DNA of 64,000 bases, from the NCBI GenBank assembly GCA_961205875.1, contig OY540816.1:15014701-15078700 (forward strand), given 5' to 3'. How positions within the stretch are numbered: the first letter of the stretch is position 1; every line of letters starts with the position of its first letter. The position numbers were made by a program, and so were the translations under genes. Below, piece by piece: positions 23,486 to 37,640 of the stretch. The notes below the pieces were generated by a model. The model was not told where the DNA came from. It was given only the letters and a program-made list of their open reading frames with translations, and made no database searches. This DNA comes from Sialis fuliginosa (taxonomy: Eukaryota; Arthropoda; Insecta; Megaloptera; Sialidae).

Positions 23486-24871
23486 TTACAGCTAAGCAAA
23501 TTTGCAATATAAAAAAATCCCGTGGCACATGTGACAGTTTTTTTTTCGATTGATGACATAAATTTCAATTTTTTTGTATGTTAAAAATAAAATACAAGTA
23601 TACGAGAATAGAGGGTTAAAAATTTTGTTTCGGTTCTTGTCAGGATCTATGGTTTTATTTGTTTTTTTCTTAATAAGAAGTTAGTTGGCCACCCCTGGTA
23701 TATACAATATACTCGTACATACTGAGTGCTTAATATGTTTGTATATACTATAAGAATAAATAATTTACAGTTTCGAAATAAAAAAATGTGAAATTTTGTA
23801 AAAAAATATTTACATAAACAATAAAGCTTTCACAGTTATCTTAAAATTATTCTTGACATCTGGGTGTAAGCCACATTGTTCGTCAAATATTAGTTAACAC
23901 GCAAAGTTGCAAAAACCACTTTTGAATCAAGTGACAGTTTAAAAAATAATTAATATACTTAAAAAAAACTATATATGCAATTGTTAATATGCTACTTAAA
24001 TCATTAAAAAACATTACAGGAAAATAGAATCATTTTTCAGATGAACAAAAATAAGTCGATAAAAATTCCAATCTGTTAAATCTTATACATAATGCATTAC
24101 CTACATTCCTAGTACTTTAATGCCATATTGTGTTTAATATAAAATTACAGTACCATCATTAACTATTTTTTGTGATATTTTATTTAAAATATTGTAACAA
24201 ATACAAATTATTTTCTTATTTATCAAAAAAATAGATTATAAAATATTTAGAAAGATAAACAAAGAAAATGAAGAAATACTAAAAATACATGTAGCGATAC
24301 TCTATTCGTTCTATCCTAAAACTTGCTCTGCTTGAAGTGATAAGCATGTAAAAAGAAATATTTGTCATAATTTACAATGTTGGATGCTATGCTAGTTCTT
24401 TTATATCAAGTAGAAATTGAAATTCTTTCAAAGAAATTAACATAACACGAATGGAATTTGACACCAAGAAAATGTTTAACAGGTCCGTTCCAGAAAAATA
24501 TAACTAAAATAATCATTTATGGTTAATAATGTATAAAGCAAAAATAATCGTCCATTTTTTAACAGTCGTTATTTTTATTGCATCATACAATATCCGATAA
24601 AATGTTTTGTCAATAGAATTTGTAGGTATTATTGATTTTTTGTAATGGGTCTTTTCAGGACTAATTTTAATGTACAGTTGTAAAGTTCATTTGTGTAGCA
24701 TTTATAAAGATGGACATGAAGAGCAAAAAAAGTAATTTTGTATGTACAGTTCGTAAATTTCCTTAAAATACCTCATGGGTCTCTTATTGAACTTAATGCA
24801 TCCACAATAATATTTGATTTGTATTGAAAGAACTAACCTGCACACTAAACCCAGAGTATGTACTATATAGT
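23486..24871. other. AT-rich spacer, no gene seen
   Basis: No exon-like sequence or defined repeat. Confidence 0.45.
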
Positions 24872-25274
24872 CAGTGGCGTATTTACCATGGGGCCATGGG
24901 GGCCATGGCCTAGGGCGGGAGGCTGAGAGGGGCGGTAGATTTTTTAGTTTCTTTTAGTTTAATATAATATATTTAAAAAAAATAGGGAGACAAAAAATTA
25001 GTAACGCGACTAAAAAAAGAAGGTCTTCAAGTTTTTATTTACCTATCTTCCAAACTTTTTATTTAATAAAATTAGAAAATTTCAATCTACATGACAAAAA
25101 AAAAGGTCGTCAGTTCTTAATTTATATTATATTTTGTTTTACATTTGGAAAAATTATCACTTTCCAGTTCATATAGTAATTCTGACTTCTATCAAAAATA
25201 AATTATATTTTCCCTTGGTGGAGGGGCGGCAATTTTTTTTGCCCAGGGCGGCACTTAACGTAAATACGCCACTG
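24872..25274. repeat. hAT MITE (CAGTGGCGTA ends)
   Basis: The ends CAGTGGCGTATTTACC and its exact complement are flanked by TATATAGT and TATGTAGT, an 8-bp duplication with one mismatch. The interior has a GC-rich left end (GGGGCCATGGGGGCCATGG) and no ORF. Confidence 0.88.
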
Positions 25275-28200
25275 TATGTAGTACATACTCTGTATACATA
25301 TGTATGTATGTAAAATAATTATAAATTAATTTATTAATTCAGTCCACATCTGGTAATATAAAAATTTTAACAATCAGAAAATATTCGACAATATAACCAC
25401 AGAATGTAAAAAAATCAATTTTAATTGAATGAAATGAACTGTTGTGGCCTCCACAAGGTTTTTTTATATACTATTACTGAGAAAAGAATATCTTTAAAAC
25501 GGTACGTTATACGTTAGAACTAGAACATAAATTACTGACATATAGGTATATACAACTTTTATTTAAAGCATTTTTTATTATGCACCGTTTCAAAAATAAA
25601 TATATAAAATTATTATGTAGATCATTGTAGATTGTAGATCTTAAAAACAAATCTGGAAAAATGAACAGGCTATAAATTAGACAATAAATTCTTTGCAACT
25701 TTTACTTAAAATATTTTTTTTATTACGCAACGTTACAAAAATAATTAATTGAAAAAAACACTAATTTCCAGTTTAGTGATGCTCTTCAAAAATAAGAACT
25801 TCAAATTTAAAATTTCTTGATTTTCTAGTTTTACCGTTTTAGTTGAACAATTTTCACAGACAGACGTCATTGAGATAATGATCATACTCGATTCAGGGAT
25901 AGTGTAATACTGTTGAAAACTCGATTTTTTTCGTGATTACTATACTTTAATATACAATACATTTCATATATGTATAAAAAAGTAAAACTGTTTTAGAGTG
26001 AAAATTTAAGATAAACTTTCTCTGATAAATTATATTGTAATGATATATTTAACTTCTTTATATTAATGTTTATGAATGCATATATTCCATTCTCTATTTG
26101 AATGAATGCATATACTATGTATAGAGATGTGCATAATAAGATGATTTCATTTAAAAATATTTACTCACTTCTATACATTCATAGTAAAACATAGTAAAAT
26201 AAATGTTGTTAGAATATTAACTATTTATTTGAAAGTAAAAATAAATTATATGTTATATGTTTCAATAATATACATTATATTATGTATGTTTTCTACTCGT
26301 ATTGTTTTTATTTAAATTCTGTACAGGATCGTCTTAAGACATTTTAGCGCCATGGGATACCAAAATTTAGCACACTTGTGAAAAATAAACTATAACTAAT
26401 TTATTATAGGTATTATCAATCTCTCTGAGTCTTATAAATAAACTAAAACAAAAAATATATAAATTCTATCAATAACCAAAACAAAAATAATCATTTTTAA
26501 AATTAACATAAATTCTACTACGGTGAAGCCTAAGGGTAAAATTTTCAAAATTAACCTAAGTATCGACATATATTTGTAAATTGAGATCAAATTAAACATT
26601 GTAAATAGTTTTAACAGTAATAATAATCTTTTACTGATAGACTGACACATTTTCCTGTGATATCACTTGCTACATCGACTGCACTTCCTCATATCAACCA
26701 GACTGTCTTCTCCACAACCGTAGTAATGCCATTCCTTTTCCATTAATTCAGTACCTACGAACATTCTTTGTTGGCTGAAGATTAGATTTAGATACTAATT
26801 CTACAGATCGGCCTTGTTACCCGCAGGTCCAATAATTTTTTGAATTTTTTTTAGAAAATATTTATACTGGGAACGACAAAAAGAAACAATAAATTTAATG
26901 AAAAACAATAAACCTAGATCGTTTTTAAACACAAAATTTTTTACTAGTCGAGCGAATTTTCTTCACTATTCGAAAGAAAGGTTAAAATTGGTGGCAGGGC
27001 ATGGGGAACCGCGAGGTTATGTTTTGGAATAAACTGTACAGGTTCATATGTGCATGTGGAGATTTTAAACCTATTTTTTTACTTTTAGGCCTTATTACCC
27101 CCAAGTCCAAGTACCTTATATATACATATTTTTTTTACAAAACAACACTAATGGCGATTGGTTCAAGACCTCTTCCAACACCTCCACGTATTATGCATTA
27201 ATTTTAAATACCTACTTTATTTATAGGAATTAAACATTTATAAAATAAAATAAAAATATCAATAATGAATAATGCAAACGTGAACTAAAACTGTCTAAAA
27301 ATAAGATTAGCGAATCTTTCCGTTAAAATCAACATTACTTACAATTTGTAGAGAATAACACCATTTTATTTTATTAGTTACGCTCTAAAATATCTTAACG
27401 GACGTTAAAGTTGTTGACATATTTTTGCATAATAATTTTAATGTCAAGCCTCCTGCGTTTAATTAATCCATAAATAATGTTTCCGTAATCAATCTTATTA
27501 TATAAATTACAATAAATATTTTCTGTGGTTAAAAAACTTTCAAATACTTTTTTGTCAATATAAATTCTTATTTAAATATAAGGCCGTTTAAAATTCGGTA
27601 TTTAGCGAACATTAAACATTATATATTATCTGTGTTATTGCTGAAGGAGGTAATTTATATATTTCTTAATGTGATTGCCATTTTTAATGTTTCATTTTTT
27701 GATGTAGTCGTCAAATTAAATATTTAGAAAAGTAGATATTAAAAGAAATCTACTACTAGATTAATTATTTTTATAGCTAACGTTTCATGCTTCTTATAAG
27801 AAAGAAGTTTTTTAATAGATTTGTATTTTAAATAAATTCGTTGACAACTACTGAACGAAATTTTACATCAGGGGTCAAGTCCGGATGACTGATTCATCAT
27901 CGCCGAGCCAAAACCCCTGGACCTAGAAACGTGAAATTTCAGGAGTGTCTTCCTTTTATGACGTAAGCACCCACTAAGAAAGGATTTTTCGAAATTCAAC
28001 CCCTACGGGAGTAAAAGTTCGTAGTAAAAAAATGTTTTTTTATTTCATCTTCTGTCACGTATGGAGGGATGCAATTATTTTTAGTAGGCTATATTTGTTA
28101 TGATTGTGGTTGTCATTACTTGTCATTTATATTTAGTACCTAGCAAATAGCGTTAGCTGGAAGCTAATTTGAATTTGCACTCGAGTAAATTATTTATAAT

Positions 28201-29475
28201 ACCGGGCATAATTGTTTTGGTTTCTGATGAGTATCAGTCACAACAAATGGCCCTATTAAGATACCTTATATGAAGAAAAATTTAAATATCCGGCCATCAT
28301 TCAAATAAAAATAACGGTTCTGCATTCTTATACTTACACCATAAACTCTTAAAATGATTATTCATAATAAATACTAATTAATATTGATCAAAAATGTGTA
28401 TCCAATATTATTCGGGTATTCGTGCGTAACAAAACTGTAATGTTTGAATGTTTACGTGAACAAACACGAATTTCACGGTTATGTGAATCTAATGACAAGC
28501 GTACAGCGGCGGGCATAGTATACAGTGGTAGCTACTTGATAAAGATATACCACGGTTTTGTGAACATAATTAAAACTTCATAGCGTGCTATTTATTATTG
28601 CATGATTTTAAATTATATATTTGCATTAATTAGATTTATCCTTGATATTTTTAACCCCTTCAATAACTTATCCTAGCCAAAAATAGACAACTTTTTTGTT
28701 TACGTTTACAGGAAAAATAAAAATAATGAAGGCGTATACAATTTATATCTTATTTTGTTAAGATGAAAATGTTTGAAACAAGGAAACATTTTCAATTATC
28801 AATTTCGTATCGATTTAAAATTAACAAAGAAAATGTCAAGGTGGATAAAAAAAATTTTTAGCTGCCATAAAATAGTTCAAGAGGGTGAGTCATCCTTTTA
28901 AAAATATGAAAAATATTCATGTTTCTCAAAGTACTATTATTTCTAAACACAGATCTTGAAATACCATTTAAACTTACATCTACTCGCCTAAAATCCCAGA
29001 TATATTCAGTAATTATTTGAAATGTTTCAAATCTTAAATATGTTTATTAGACTTATTATAAAAATGCAACGTTTAATTTATTAGCAATTAAAGTCCGTAT
29101 TAAGTAAAATACCCCCATATTTTTCTAATATTATTGATCTTCATATTTCATCACGTGCACTTGTAATAAAATCACAGTGATTATCGTAAATATTGTGTAA
29201 TTAATACTCATGTTAAGTAGCCCATGACGATAATGCTGAACTTTCAGTATAATTTAACATTTATGTAATTTTTAACTATTTAAGACGTAATTGTGTAGAA
29301 CTAGTAGCAAGCCCGGAAGCAAAATTATCATCTTTCCCAATATATCACTAATGAATGGACACTATTATGCACTCATTTTTGAGTTATGAATGCAGTTTCA
29401 TTCTAAATAAAGTTTATAAACATTATAAAAATTACTCAATTCAGATTGTAATTTAACAAGAACACTAAATTTTTG
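25275..29475. other. AT-rich spacer with repeat fragments
   Basis: No gene is supported. 27860-28030 (for example GACGTAAGCACCCACTAAGA) resembles a widespread non-coding arthropod repeat. 28140-28180 is a solo end of the family F MITE (AATAGCGTTAGCTGG). 26335-26370 (CAGGATCGTCTTAAGACATT) looks like a hAT end. Boundaries are not defined. Confidence 0.4.
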
Positions 29476-29481
29476 TTTTTG

Positions 29482-29574
29482 ATCTGTGGAGACCTGCAAA
29501 GATCTATAACGATCTACAAAGATTTTTGAAGATCTTTGTAGATTGTTGTAGATCTTTTGCAGGTTGCTACAGAT
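29482..29574. repeat. 93-bp hairpin built on AGATCTA motifs
   Basis: The left arm (GACCTGCAAAGATCTATAAC, then GATCTACAAAGAT) pairs with the right arm (ATCTTTGTAGATTGTTGTAG, then ATCTTTTGCAGG). There are only a few mismatches and almost no loop. Confidence 0.7.
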
Positions 29575-30670
29575 AAAAAACCAGTGAAAAAATATGATTT
29601 AATCTCAAAATGCAGATCTATCAAGATCTGATTTGATCACTTTAAATCTAACAAATTCACAAATGTATATTTCTTTACGCGCATTAAAAACGTTGATATA
29701 TCTCGAAATTAGCTCAAGTGTCTAAATAATATAAAAATATTTTAGCATAATAGTAAAAAACATTTTTAACACAATAAAAATATAAAATACACGACCAGAA
29801 ATTTTGTTTCGCTACAGACAAATTAATACAAAAATCGAAAAATTCCTCATCAGATTAATCTAATTATTTTAGTTAAAAAAACTCCACTCTACTTATTTAT
29901 TTACAATATTTATGTCCTTCATTTCCTGTTATGCAATGTATTTTTGTTGTTATGTTAATACCATTTTTTGTTAGACTGATAAATGCATATATTAATAATA
30001 CACTAAATTAAAAATATCTTAAATTAGCTTTTCGTAACCAAAAAGAAACAATTCGTCAGACTAATAATAATAATTCGTTCATATTTTTTGAAGCTACAAT
30101 TGTTTCCTATTGCTAATTATAAATTCAATAGAAAGAAAAATTACAATGTCAAATGCTAAATAATGTGTGAAAAATAATAATCTCTAAATCGTACAATAAT
30201 ATGTAAATGCTTTATTAAACAGTCTAAATGGCATGTCATTTTTTCTCTCACCCACACAATACATAGGTCTTCGTTCGTGCATTTACTGCTTTCTATACTT
30301 TATCATATGTTATACACTGCATTTAATTATAAAAGAGAAATTAATACATTGAATTTCTGATTAAAATGATACATAATTCGCGATTAATCGCAGACTAGAA
30401 ATGTGTTGAATTAAAATATATGATTATTTTGCTTTAACAGTATAGGTGATGCTATAATGATAACAGATAAAGTAAGAGATATTTAAATTATGATGAACAT
30501 AACAAGTAATTCATATACATATGTAAGTAGTTCTATATTCTTTTACTGTAAATAATAATTATTTTAATTAAATAACCATAGAGGAAATCCTTACACTAAC
30601 TTTTAAAAATTTAACGTTGTTTTAATTTTACATTTCTTTGAATAATATATATACACACTAATATATGTAC

Positions 30671-30795
30671 TATTGTCTTCAGAAGTCGTCTGCCACCATA
30701 AAGGTCAGAATCGCTTACAACAGATTCAAAAATATTAAGACAAACATCATAGGTTATCTTTTTCTAGGGCGCATCATTTTAAATAAAAACACAAA
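30671..30795. repeat. Dispersed direct repeat, family H copy 1
   Basis: CTTCAGAAGTCGTCTGCCAC ... AATCGCTTACAACAGATT ... GGTTATCTTTTTCT ... TTTAAATAAAAACACAAATAT is shared with 33544-33692 in the same orientation. The 33-kb copy has about 20 extra bases near its end. Confidence 0.8.
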
Positions 30796-32299
30796 TATAC
30801 GTTCATATCATTAATTAATTCTATATCAAGTTTAATATATTTAAATACTAAAATTAGGAATATTAAATATTTATTGCCACAAAATTTACTTATACAATTT
30901 TCAATAGATTACATAATAATTTAATTGCACAAATATATTTAAGAGTAATTCTTTATCTATCAAATGAGTTTCAAAATAATAATAATAATAATCAAATAGG
31001 AGGAGCCTACTAAATTTGTGATAAGCGAATTTGAATGAAAACTGGTCGACCATTTCTGCATGTGACTCTACCTACACCAACTCGCATAGTAAGGTAGTTG
31101 TTTTCAAAGTTAAATATGCCAAGGTCTTAAATTGCTCCAGACCATAATAATGTTATTAACATTATCTCATTAAGTATACTGTCAACTTTTTCTCCACGAT
31201 AAAAAATATATCTAAATTTGATGTTTGACATTACTAAAGTATGCAATGTTTTTTTGATCAGAAAATGTTACAGTTATAGGTACTAACCAGTGGTATTGTA
31301 TTACATCTTGGAGCTCCATGGTTTTGAAGTTGCTATAGGAAATTAGTAGATAGATTAGTGCACAGAATATAATCATTGTTACGTTATTTCTATTTGTAAT
31401 TTGTTACAAAGCGCATTGGTAATGAATAAAAAAGTTTAAGTTTTGGTAGAAGAGTCTTGAAAAGTGACCCAGCTCAGTTTTAATGGGTTTCTACATTTAA
31501 GATCACTAGAATCTGAAAAACAGTTAGTTTAATGGTATAAAAATATTTCTCATATAATTTAAGTTCTTCTAGGTGGGAGTTTTGTTTGTTAGACAACTTT
31601 TCCTCAAAAATTTGATATTTTAGAAAAACAGTTTTCTTGTCTATTTTCGGTCTAGCACTTTGTGGAAAATTTCAGTTGATTAGGTTAAAATAATTGTCGT
31701 GCTACAGTACTATCAAAAAGCTTACACTACACAAATCTATATTTTATTAAAAATGTATAAACCCTCCCCAACTTCCCCTATTTGAATCGAGAGAAAGAGA
31801 AAAACTCTGTTACCTACTATCCAAAACGGGCGTTTGCTGGAGGTCGGACCTAGTGAACGAATTGCGGTAAATAATACGGTTCTCTGTTAAGTAAATAAAC
31901 AAAAAAGAGTGACCTAGGGGAAAAGTCATCAAATTTGAACCAATGATTCTAAATATTATTCACTTTAAAAAAAATATTTTTTATTATTGAAATGAGGAAG
32001 CAATATTAAATATAGGTGAGGTAAATAGGAATGCATTAAGATCACGAAATCGATATAATATTATTGTGTATTGACACGAAGTGGGTGACTTTGAACTGAC
32101 CCTTTTACTTAAGCAAGTGACACAGTTAATGTTTATAAAACGTTTTATCTGATCAAATATTTAGTGCATTTGAGTACCCTTTTTTTTAATTTATCTACAA
32201 GTTTGTGTCGATTGATTGATTTTTGGCATACTTATTTTATATAAACTTCTAAAAAATTTACAAAAGAATTATATAGTTACATATATATTATATAGTACC
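30796..32299. other. AT-rich spacer, no gene seen
   Basis: Only AT-rich DNA; 31440-32100 contains GTGACCTAGGGG/GGTGACTTTGAACTGACCC-like motifs in opposing orientations that may be a decayed inverted-repeat element. Confidence 0.35.
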
Positions 32300-32730
32300 T
32301 ATATTACCGGTAATGTATATAGAATTCCTAAAATCGCCAGGGAATGTATAAAATGAATTTATTTATATACATTTCCTATAGGCATTGTATAGACTACCTA
32401 ACTGATAGCCGATAATGTATGTATGGTTAACCGACCAATTTTTGTTTGTGATTTTGTTATTTTAACAATAAAGGCCCTAAATCTTACTTAATATGCGTAT
32501 GACATTTTAAAAATTAATTAAATAATACCTGATTTAATATTAACATTTTGCCTGTTATTTATATACATTTCCTAATATTATCTTGGCGTTCTATGGAATT
32601 CCTAGGTGTTCTATATAATACCTAGGCAAAGTATAAATATAAATTTCTATTAAACAAATATTTCATACTTTCCCTAAAATCATTAGACATTGTATAGAAT
32701 TCCTGAAGTAAACACTTTGCCGGTAATATA
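32300..32730. repeat. Possible MITE with internal GTATAGAATTCCTA repeats
   Basis: TATATTACCGG at 32300 is mirrored at 32720-32730. Between them, variants of TGTATAGAATTCCTA and TATATACATTTCCTA recur many times in both orientations. This is an unusually self-similar stretch. The ends are short, so the element call is tentative. Confidence 0.45.
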
Positions 32731-33319
32731 TCACTCATTTGCTGCAAAACGTCATAACTCAAAAATTTTGATTTTTCAGGAGACTCATTTAAAGTTTTGA
32801 ATTGGTATAGTTTTATATTATAATTTTCAAATAATTTATCATAGTTAGTTAAAGTAGCTCAGATTTGTCGTTTTTGCTGTATAAAGTACATGTAAGTACG
32901 AACGGTTTTCCCTGTATAAATAACTCAAAAATAGCAATTTATATAATATATTATTATAATCATTATATTGAAACATACAGAAAAAATTGACAGGATTTGT
33001 ATCTAATATTTTAACAAAAATAAAAACAAACAAGTTTGTTTTTATTTATATTTAACGTCACTACTATTATATTAATATTTTAACATCTACATTTCTCAAT
33101 ACCGAAAGATATGTAATCTACTTTAAATAACTGTTTATCCCAATACGCATAGAACATAATTAGAGGCTTACATCTCTGCACAAACACTTTCTAAGCGTGA
33201 TCACTGATCAAGGAGTCTTTGACTTGCCTCATACAACTTGATCCCTGTTGATATAACATTATTCATTTCACACAGACATAACTGGGGCATCTTAAACTAA
33301 CTTCGTGTTTGTTTTTGTT

Positions 33320-33395
33320 TTTTTCTCCGACGTTTCGCCCGGTCACGATGTTGTTGCAACCGCGCCCGGAGAATCTCGCGGAGATTTGTTGTTAC
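33320..33395. other. GC-rich insert-like patch
   Basis: CTCCGACGTTTCGCCCGGTC and GTTGCAACCGCGCCCGGAG form a GC-rich near-palindromic block in AT-rich DNA. It resembles pieces of interspersed repeats known widely in arthropods; the family is not identified. Confidence 0.4.
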
Positions 33396-33543
33396 AGATA
33401 TTACGATTTGTGATAATTGGCTTTGATTGTAGTCAAAAAATAAATGTGTATAGAAAAATCTATTATATTATCTATCAAAATTGGTTTTGTTGTTGCACGT
33501 AATCGATTTTAAATATTGTTTAAAATTTGAACTTGTAGATGTA

Positions 33544-33692
33544 TGTACTATGGGCTTCAGAAGTCGTCTGCCACCGTGAAAGTCAGAATCGCTTACAACA
33601 GATTTGAAAATATTAAGATAAACATCATCGGTTATCTTTTTCTTGGGCGGAGCTTATATAGTTTTATCATTTTAAATAAAAACACAAATATA
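33544..33692. repeat. Dispersed direct repeat, family H copy 2
   Basis: This is the partner of 30671-30795. The short ORF over it is a by-product of the repeat. Confidence 0.8.
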
Positions 33693-35572
33693 TATTTTTA
33701 CATCAAAGATAACATAAAATGTTTATTATTAATTAATGTTATAATAATTTCAAGCAATTGATATTTATTTTAAGATCCGAATGATACACCACTGAATTTA
33801 CGGAGTACATTTTTGCGGAGAACACTAGTTTAAATTTCAGATAGTGTGGAAGGCGAACCATACAATGTCCTGAACTTTCGATTCGGGTTTGGTTAGACTC
33901 CCTAGTTATGTGTCCTATATTGTCTAAAGTTTAAAATATTTATATAGATTGTGTTTCTAAAAATATACATAACTTATAATGCTAGTGATTTTTCTTTGTT
34001 ATTTAAAACTGTACAAAATAGTTTTACTACCATCGTAAAAACGTCAAATAAAATAAACTTTGTTAATATCAGATGTAGGTGGTAAAGTACGCGTAAAAAA
34101 TTTCACAAACCAATTTAAAACATATTATCTGATTGGAGCGTTTGTTTCTGTGCGTTGATTGCTATGTTTCCAATTTTATATTTTCACGCATTTTTATTAT
34201 ATCTGTATACACTAACATTAATAATATTTAGATCACGAAGTTTTTGATTTATATTTTGTAATTTGTATTGTCAATATTCCATTGCAAATAATAAATATTG
34301 TTTATTTTGCACATTAAAAATAATATAATATATTTAATTCTGTAGTGTCGAACAGTGGTTACATAACTGTGGGTCGCCTAAGATTCTAAAAGAATTCCCA
34401 AAAAATATTTGTCTGTTAAAACTTATCAATATTATGCTTCTTTAGCGCTATATCAAAGATACAAGAAGTTTTGTGATCGTTTTAAAATGAAAAAAAATGT
34501 TCTCCGATTTCAAAATTTTAAATTGATCTTTTCGTTTCAGGTCAAGACAAACACTTTTCTGTCTGTCTGTCTGTCTGTCCCTTGAATCATTGTCACACAC
34601 ATAACTCGTGAATCACTGAACCGATATTACTGAAAATTGGTTGGGTCTGGCTTGAGGACGGTCCCATTTCAAAATCGTGTGTAAGGGGGAAAGGTGAAAA
34701 TTTTATAAAATCTTTAAATATTCTTTTACAATGATTTATCTCAATTTTATTTAAAAAATCGTCATTTGTTTTTTATAACAGAAAAAATTAGATTTAGATT
34801 GAAATTGTCAAAAATTTAAAAATATACGAAAAAATATTCAGGAGCGTATTTAGAAAAATGTCGAATAAATATTTTTTAATAAAAATGTATAAAAATTAAA
34901 TGATGGCAGTTCATGAGAATACTTTATCGGTTTTTTATTAAAATTATTCGATAATTAATTTACTATCTTTGGTGAATTAGCACGAGGAAGCACTATGCAT
35001 TTACTTGGCAGATGTTTTTAAATACAAATTCAAATAATATTAACTGATGTACTTTTTGTAATGCTACAAACATTAAAACTAAAAAAGATGGGAGCCTCAA
35101 AATAATATACTCCGAGGGCCACAAAATGTGTATAAAACAACAACGAAACATGTTACCTTAATTAAGCAGAAACGGATACAGCCTTGATTGTTATTTTTAT
35201 TATTAAATTGCGTTGATAAACTTGCTATAAATTAATCTTAAATAGACTGATTTCCAATCACACGAAGAACCTTAAGTCCAATGATCGGGGGTTAATAAAT
35301 CAAATTTCCTTTATATTATATGATCACACAGTGATTGTACTGAAAGGTTTATGTCAGATCCGCGAATGTTAAACCGGATGTAGTCACACCTATGGTACAT
35401 GACCAAAAAAAACCGCCCTAGGTGCCGATAATTAATTTCGAAAAAAAAATGTATTGTGTTGTGTATGATTGACCTCATTACATTGTCTCACAAATTATCT
35501 GTCAATTGTTTGAAATCAATTTGAACTGTATGAATAAATGAAGATATATATTATTACTTTTTATACATTGAA
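33693..35572. other. AT-rich spacer with a CTGTCTGTC-led repeat
   Basis: 34555-34700 starts CTGTCTGTCTGTCTGTCC and continues AACTCGTGAATCACTGAACC, a non-coding dispersed repeat style also seen at 12741, 22975 and 38187. No gene seen. Confidence 0.45.
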
Positions 35573-36492
35573 AAGGTACTGGTACCAGTTAGGGCCGCTA
35601 TAATAGTAAGGTTTACTGTTTTTGTGATTGACGAGCTTCTTTTTTGTAATTCTCATGATATCATGGTGTTATTAATAAAACAAGTAACTCTTTATTTAAT
35701 CAATTTAATTACCAAAGTCCGTAAATATAGTTTGTTTTTTAAATTATAGCCTTTTATTTTGTTTATGTTTTTTCTCCAGTAATGGATAAAGTAAAACCAG
35801 TAATGAGTTACTGTTTTTGTGATTGACGAGCTTCTTTTTTGTAATTCTCATGATATGGTGTTATTAATAAAACAAGTAACTCTTTATTTAATCAATTTAA
35901 TTACCAAAGTCCGCAAATATAGTTTTTTTTTTTAATTATAGCCTTTTATTTTGTTTATGTTTTTACTCCAGTAATGGATAAAGTAAAACCAGTAATGAGT
36001 TACTGTTTTTGTGATTGACGGGCTTCTTTTTTGTAATTCTCATGATATCATAGTGTTACTAAAAAAAACAAGTAACTCTTTATTTAATCAATTTAATTAC
36101 CAAAGTCCGCAAATATAGTTTGTTTTTTAAATTATAGCCTTTTATTTCGTTTGTTTTTTCTCCAGTAATGGATAAAGTAAAACCAGTAATGAGCACGCAG
36201 TAATGGACACTTGCTAATGTCCACACAAAAGATATAAAAGAAAGAATCGTCAAATTTGAAACAATATCAAACAGTTGCTATGATAATATAATAATTAATA
36301 AATAAATTATACTAATAATTTGTTTAAAAGTCCACCATTTTAACACCTATTGACCGATTGTCATCAAATCACGCTGTAAGACAGTTAAATGTATATATGT
36401 ATATTAATATTCAGAAATGGTAGTAATCAATATTATTTTAATTAAAAAAGAGCCATTACTGGGGTCATAACCAAGACTGTCGCCAGTAACTT
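35573..36492. repeat. Family D MITE, 920-bp copy with internal tandem amplification
   Basis: Termini match the other family D copies (AAGGTACTGGTACCAGTTAG left; complement TAAGTTACTGGCGACAGTC right). Inside, a unit starting TACTGTTTTTGTGATTGACG occurs three times, at about 35614, 35809 and 36001. Each unit is about 193 bp and ends GTAATGGATAAAGTAAAACC. The copies differ by small indels and point changes. Confidence 0.88.
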
Positions 36493-37370
36493 ATAACAAC
36501 TTATAAGACATTCTAAAACGACCTAAAGATGTACACAGTAATGTACCAAAAAAAAAAAAAGAAATCGATACTCATAAATTTTAACTTTAAAAATAATTAC
36601 ACAGTTATACATATGTTAATAAAATGTAATGTAATTATAAAAAGTTCAACGATACTCATAACAAAACTAAAATTAGATTCTGATATTTAAATCATAAAAA
36701 CTCGAGGACCCTGAGTTGTTCGGTAGATATACTCGTACATATATTACTTAACAACGTTTGAAAATCCGTCATTAGGTAACACACTTGAGACAAGCAGACA
36801 CCGAAAGAAAGTTTTATTATTTTGTCATTAAATATAATTTGCAAGCAGATGGAATATTGATGATACACATATGTATGCGCCATGTGTAAACTGTGTTGAC
36901 ATAATTATTTCTGAAACGAATCGAGAATTATAGAAAGATGATTCGCACGTAGCATTTATGAGTGTATTTAATATAATTATATTTATTAAAATCACTTCAA
37001 TCACGGTTTTCAGTACATTATATTAAAAAAGTATAAATATCCATCCATTGACGATGGGCCCAAGCTTGGTTCAATATTGGGTTGCTAAGTATTGCTTTTT
37101 CGATATTGGTCCCAGTCTAGGTTAACCTTCAAATACCGAGCTTCAGGTCAGCTATTCTTTACCCAAGATTGGGCCAACTCTGGGCCACGCTTTGTACGAC
37201 AAGCCTTGCCCGAGTCTATAGAAGTTATTATGTGTATCTTGGCCCAATGTTGGCGAAGATTAAAATTTAAAATAAACATAATAACAGAGAAAAGATTTAT
37301 TTCAATAAACTGGGTTAGAATAAGTTAAAATTCAAAATACCTTCAGTTATAGCTGAACATCGAAACGAGT
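36493..37370. other. Spacer with TTGGGCC-rich degenerate repeat
   Basis: 37055-37255 repeats variants of GGGCCCAAGCTTGGTT, CCCAAGATTGGGCCAA and TTGGCCCAATGTTGG at irregular spacing. It gives rise to a meaningless 78-codon ORF. No gene is supported. Confidence 0.4.
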
Positions 37371-37384
37371 GTACCTTAAATTCA

Positions 37385-37640
37385 GTTGAGACGAGATCGT
37401 CGGAAATTTTAACGAGACGATATTCACATTATTTATAAGTCTCGTTGAGAATAATTGAAATAATTAATAAAAAAATTACTATTTGATATTAATTTTGAAA
37501 GTAAAGTATATAAGATTTGATTAGACCAAGATTTTTCTCGATGTCGTCTTGGTCTCGGTCACGAGATGCCTTCAATTTTCACGAGACGATACTTTATAAA
37601 AAAAACAAGACGAGACTTACTTACTTCTCTCATGAGCAGC
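37385..37640. repeat. GAGACGAG-rich repeat
   Basis: A unit with AATTTTAACGAGACGATA and AAGTCTCGT near 37405-37445 recurs as AATTTTCACGAGACGATA and AAGACGAGAC near 37573-37615. The motif also appears at 17165-17225. Confidence 0.5.
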
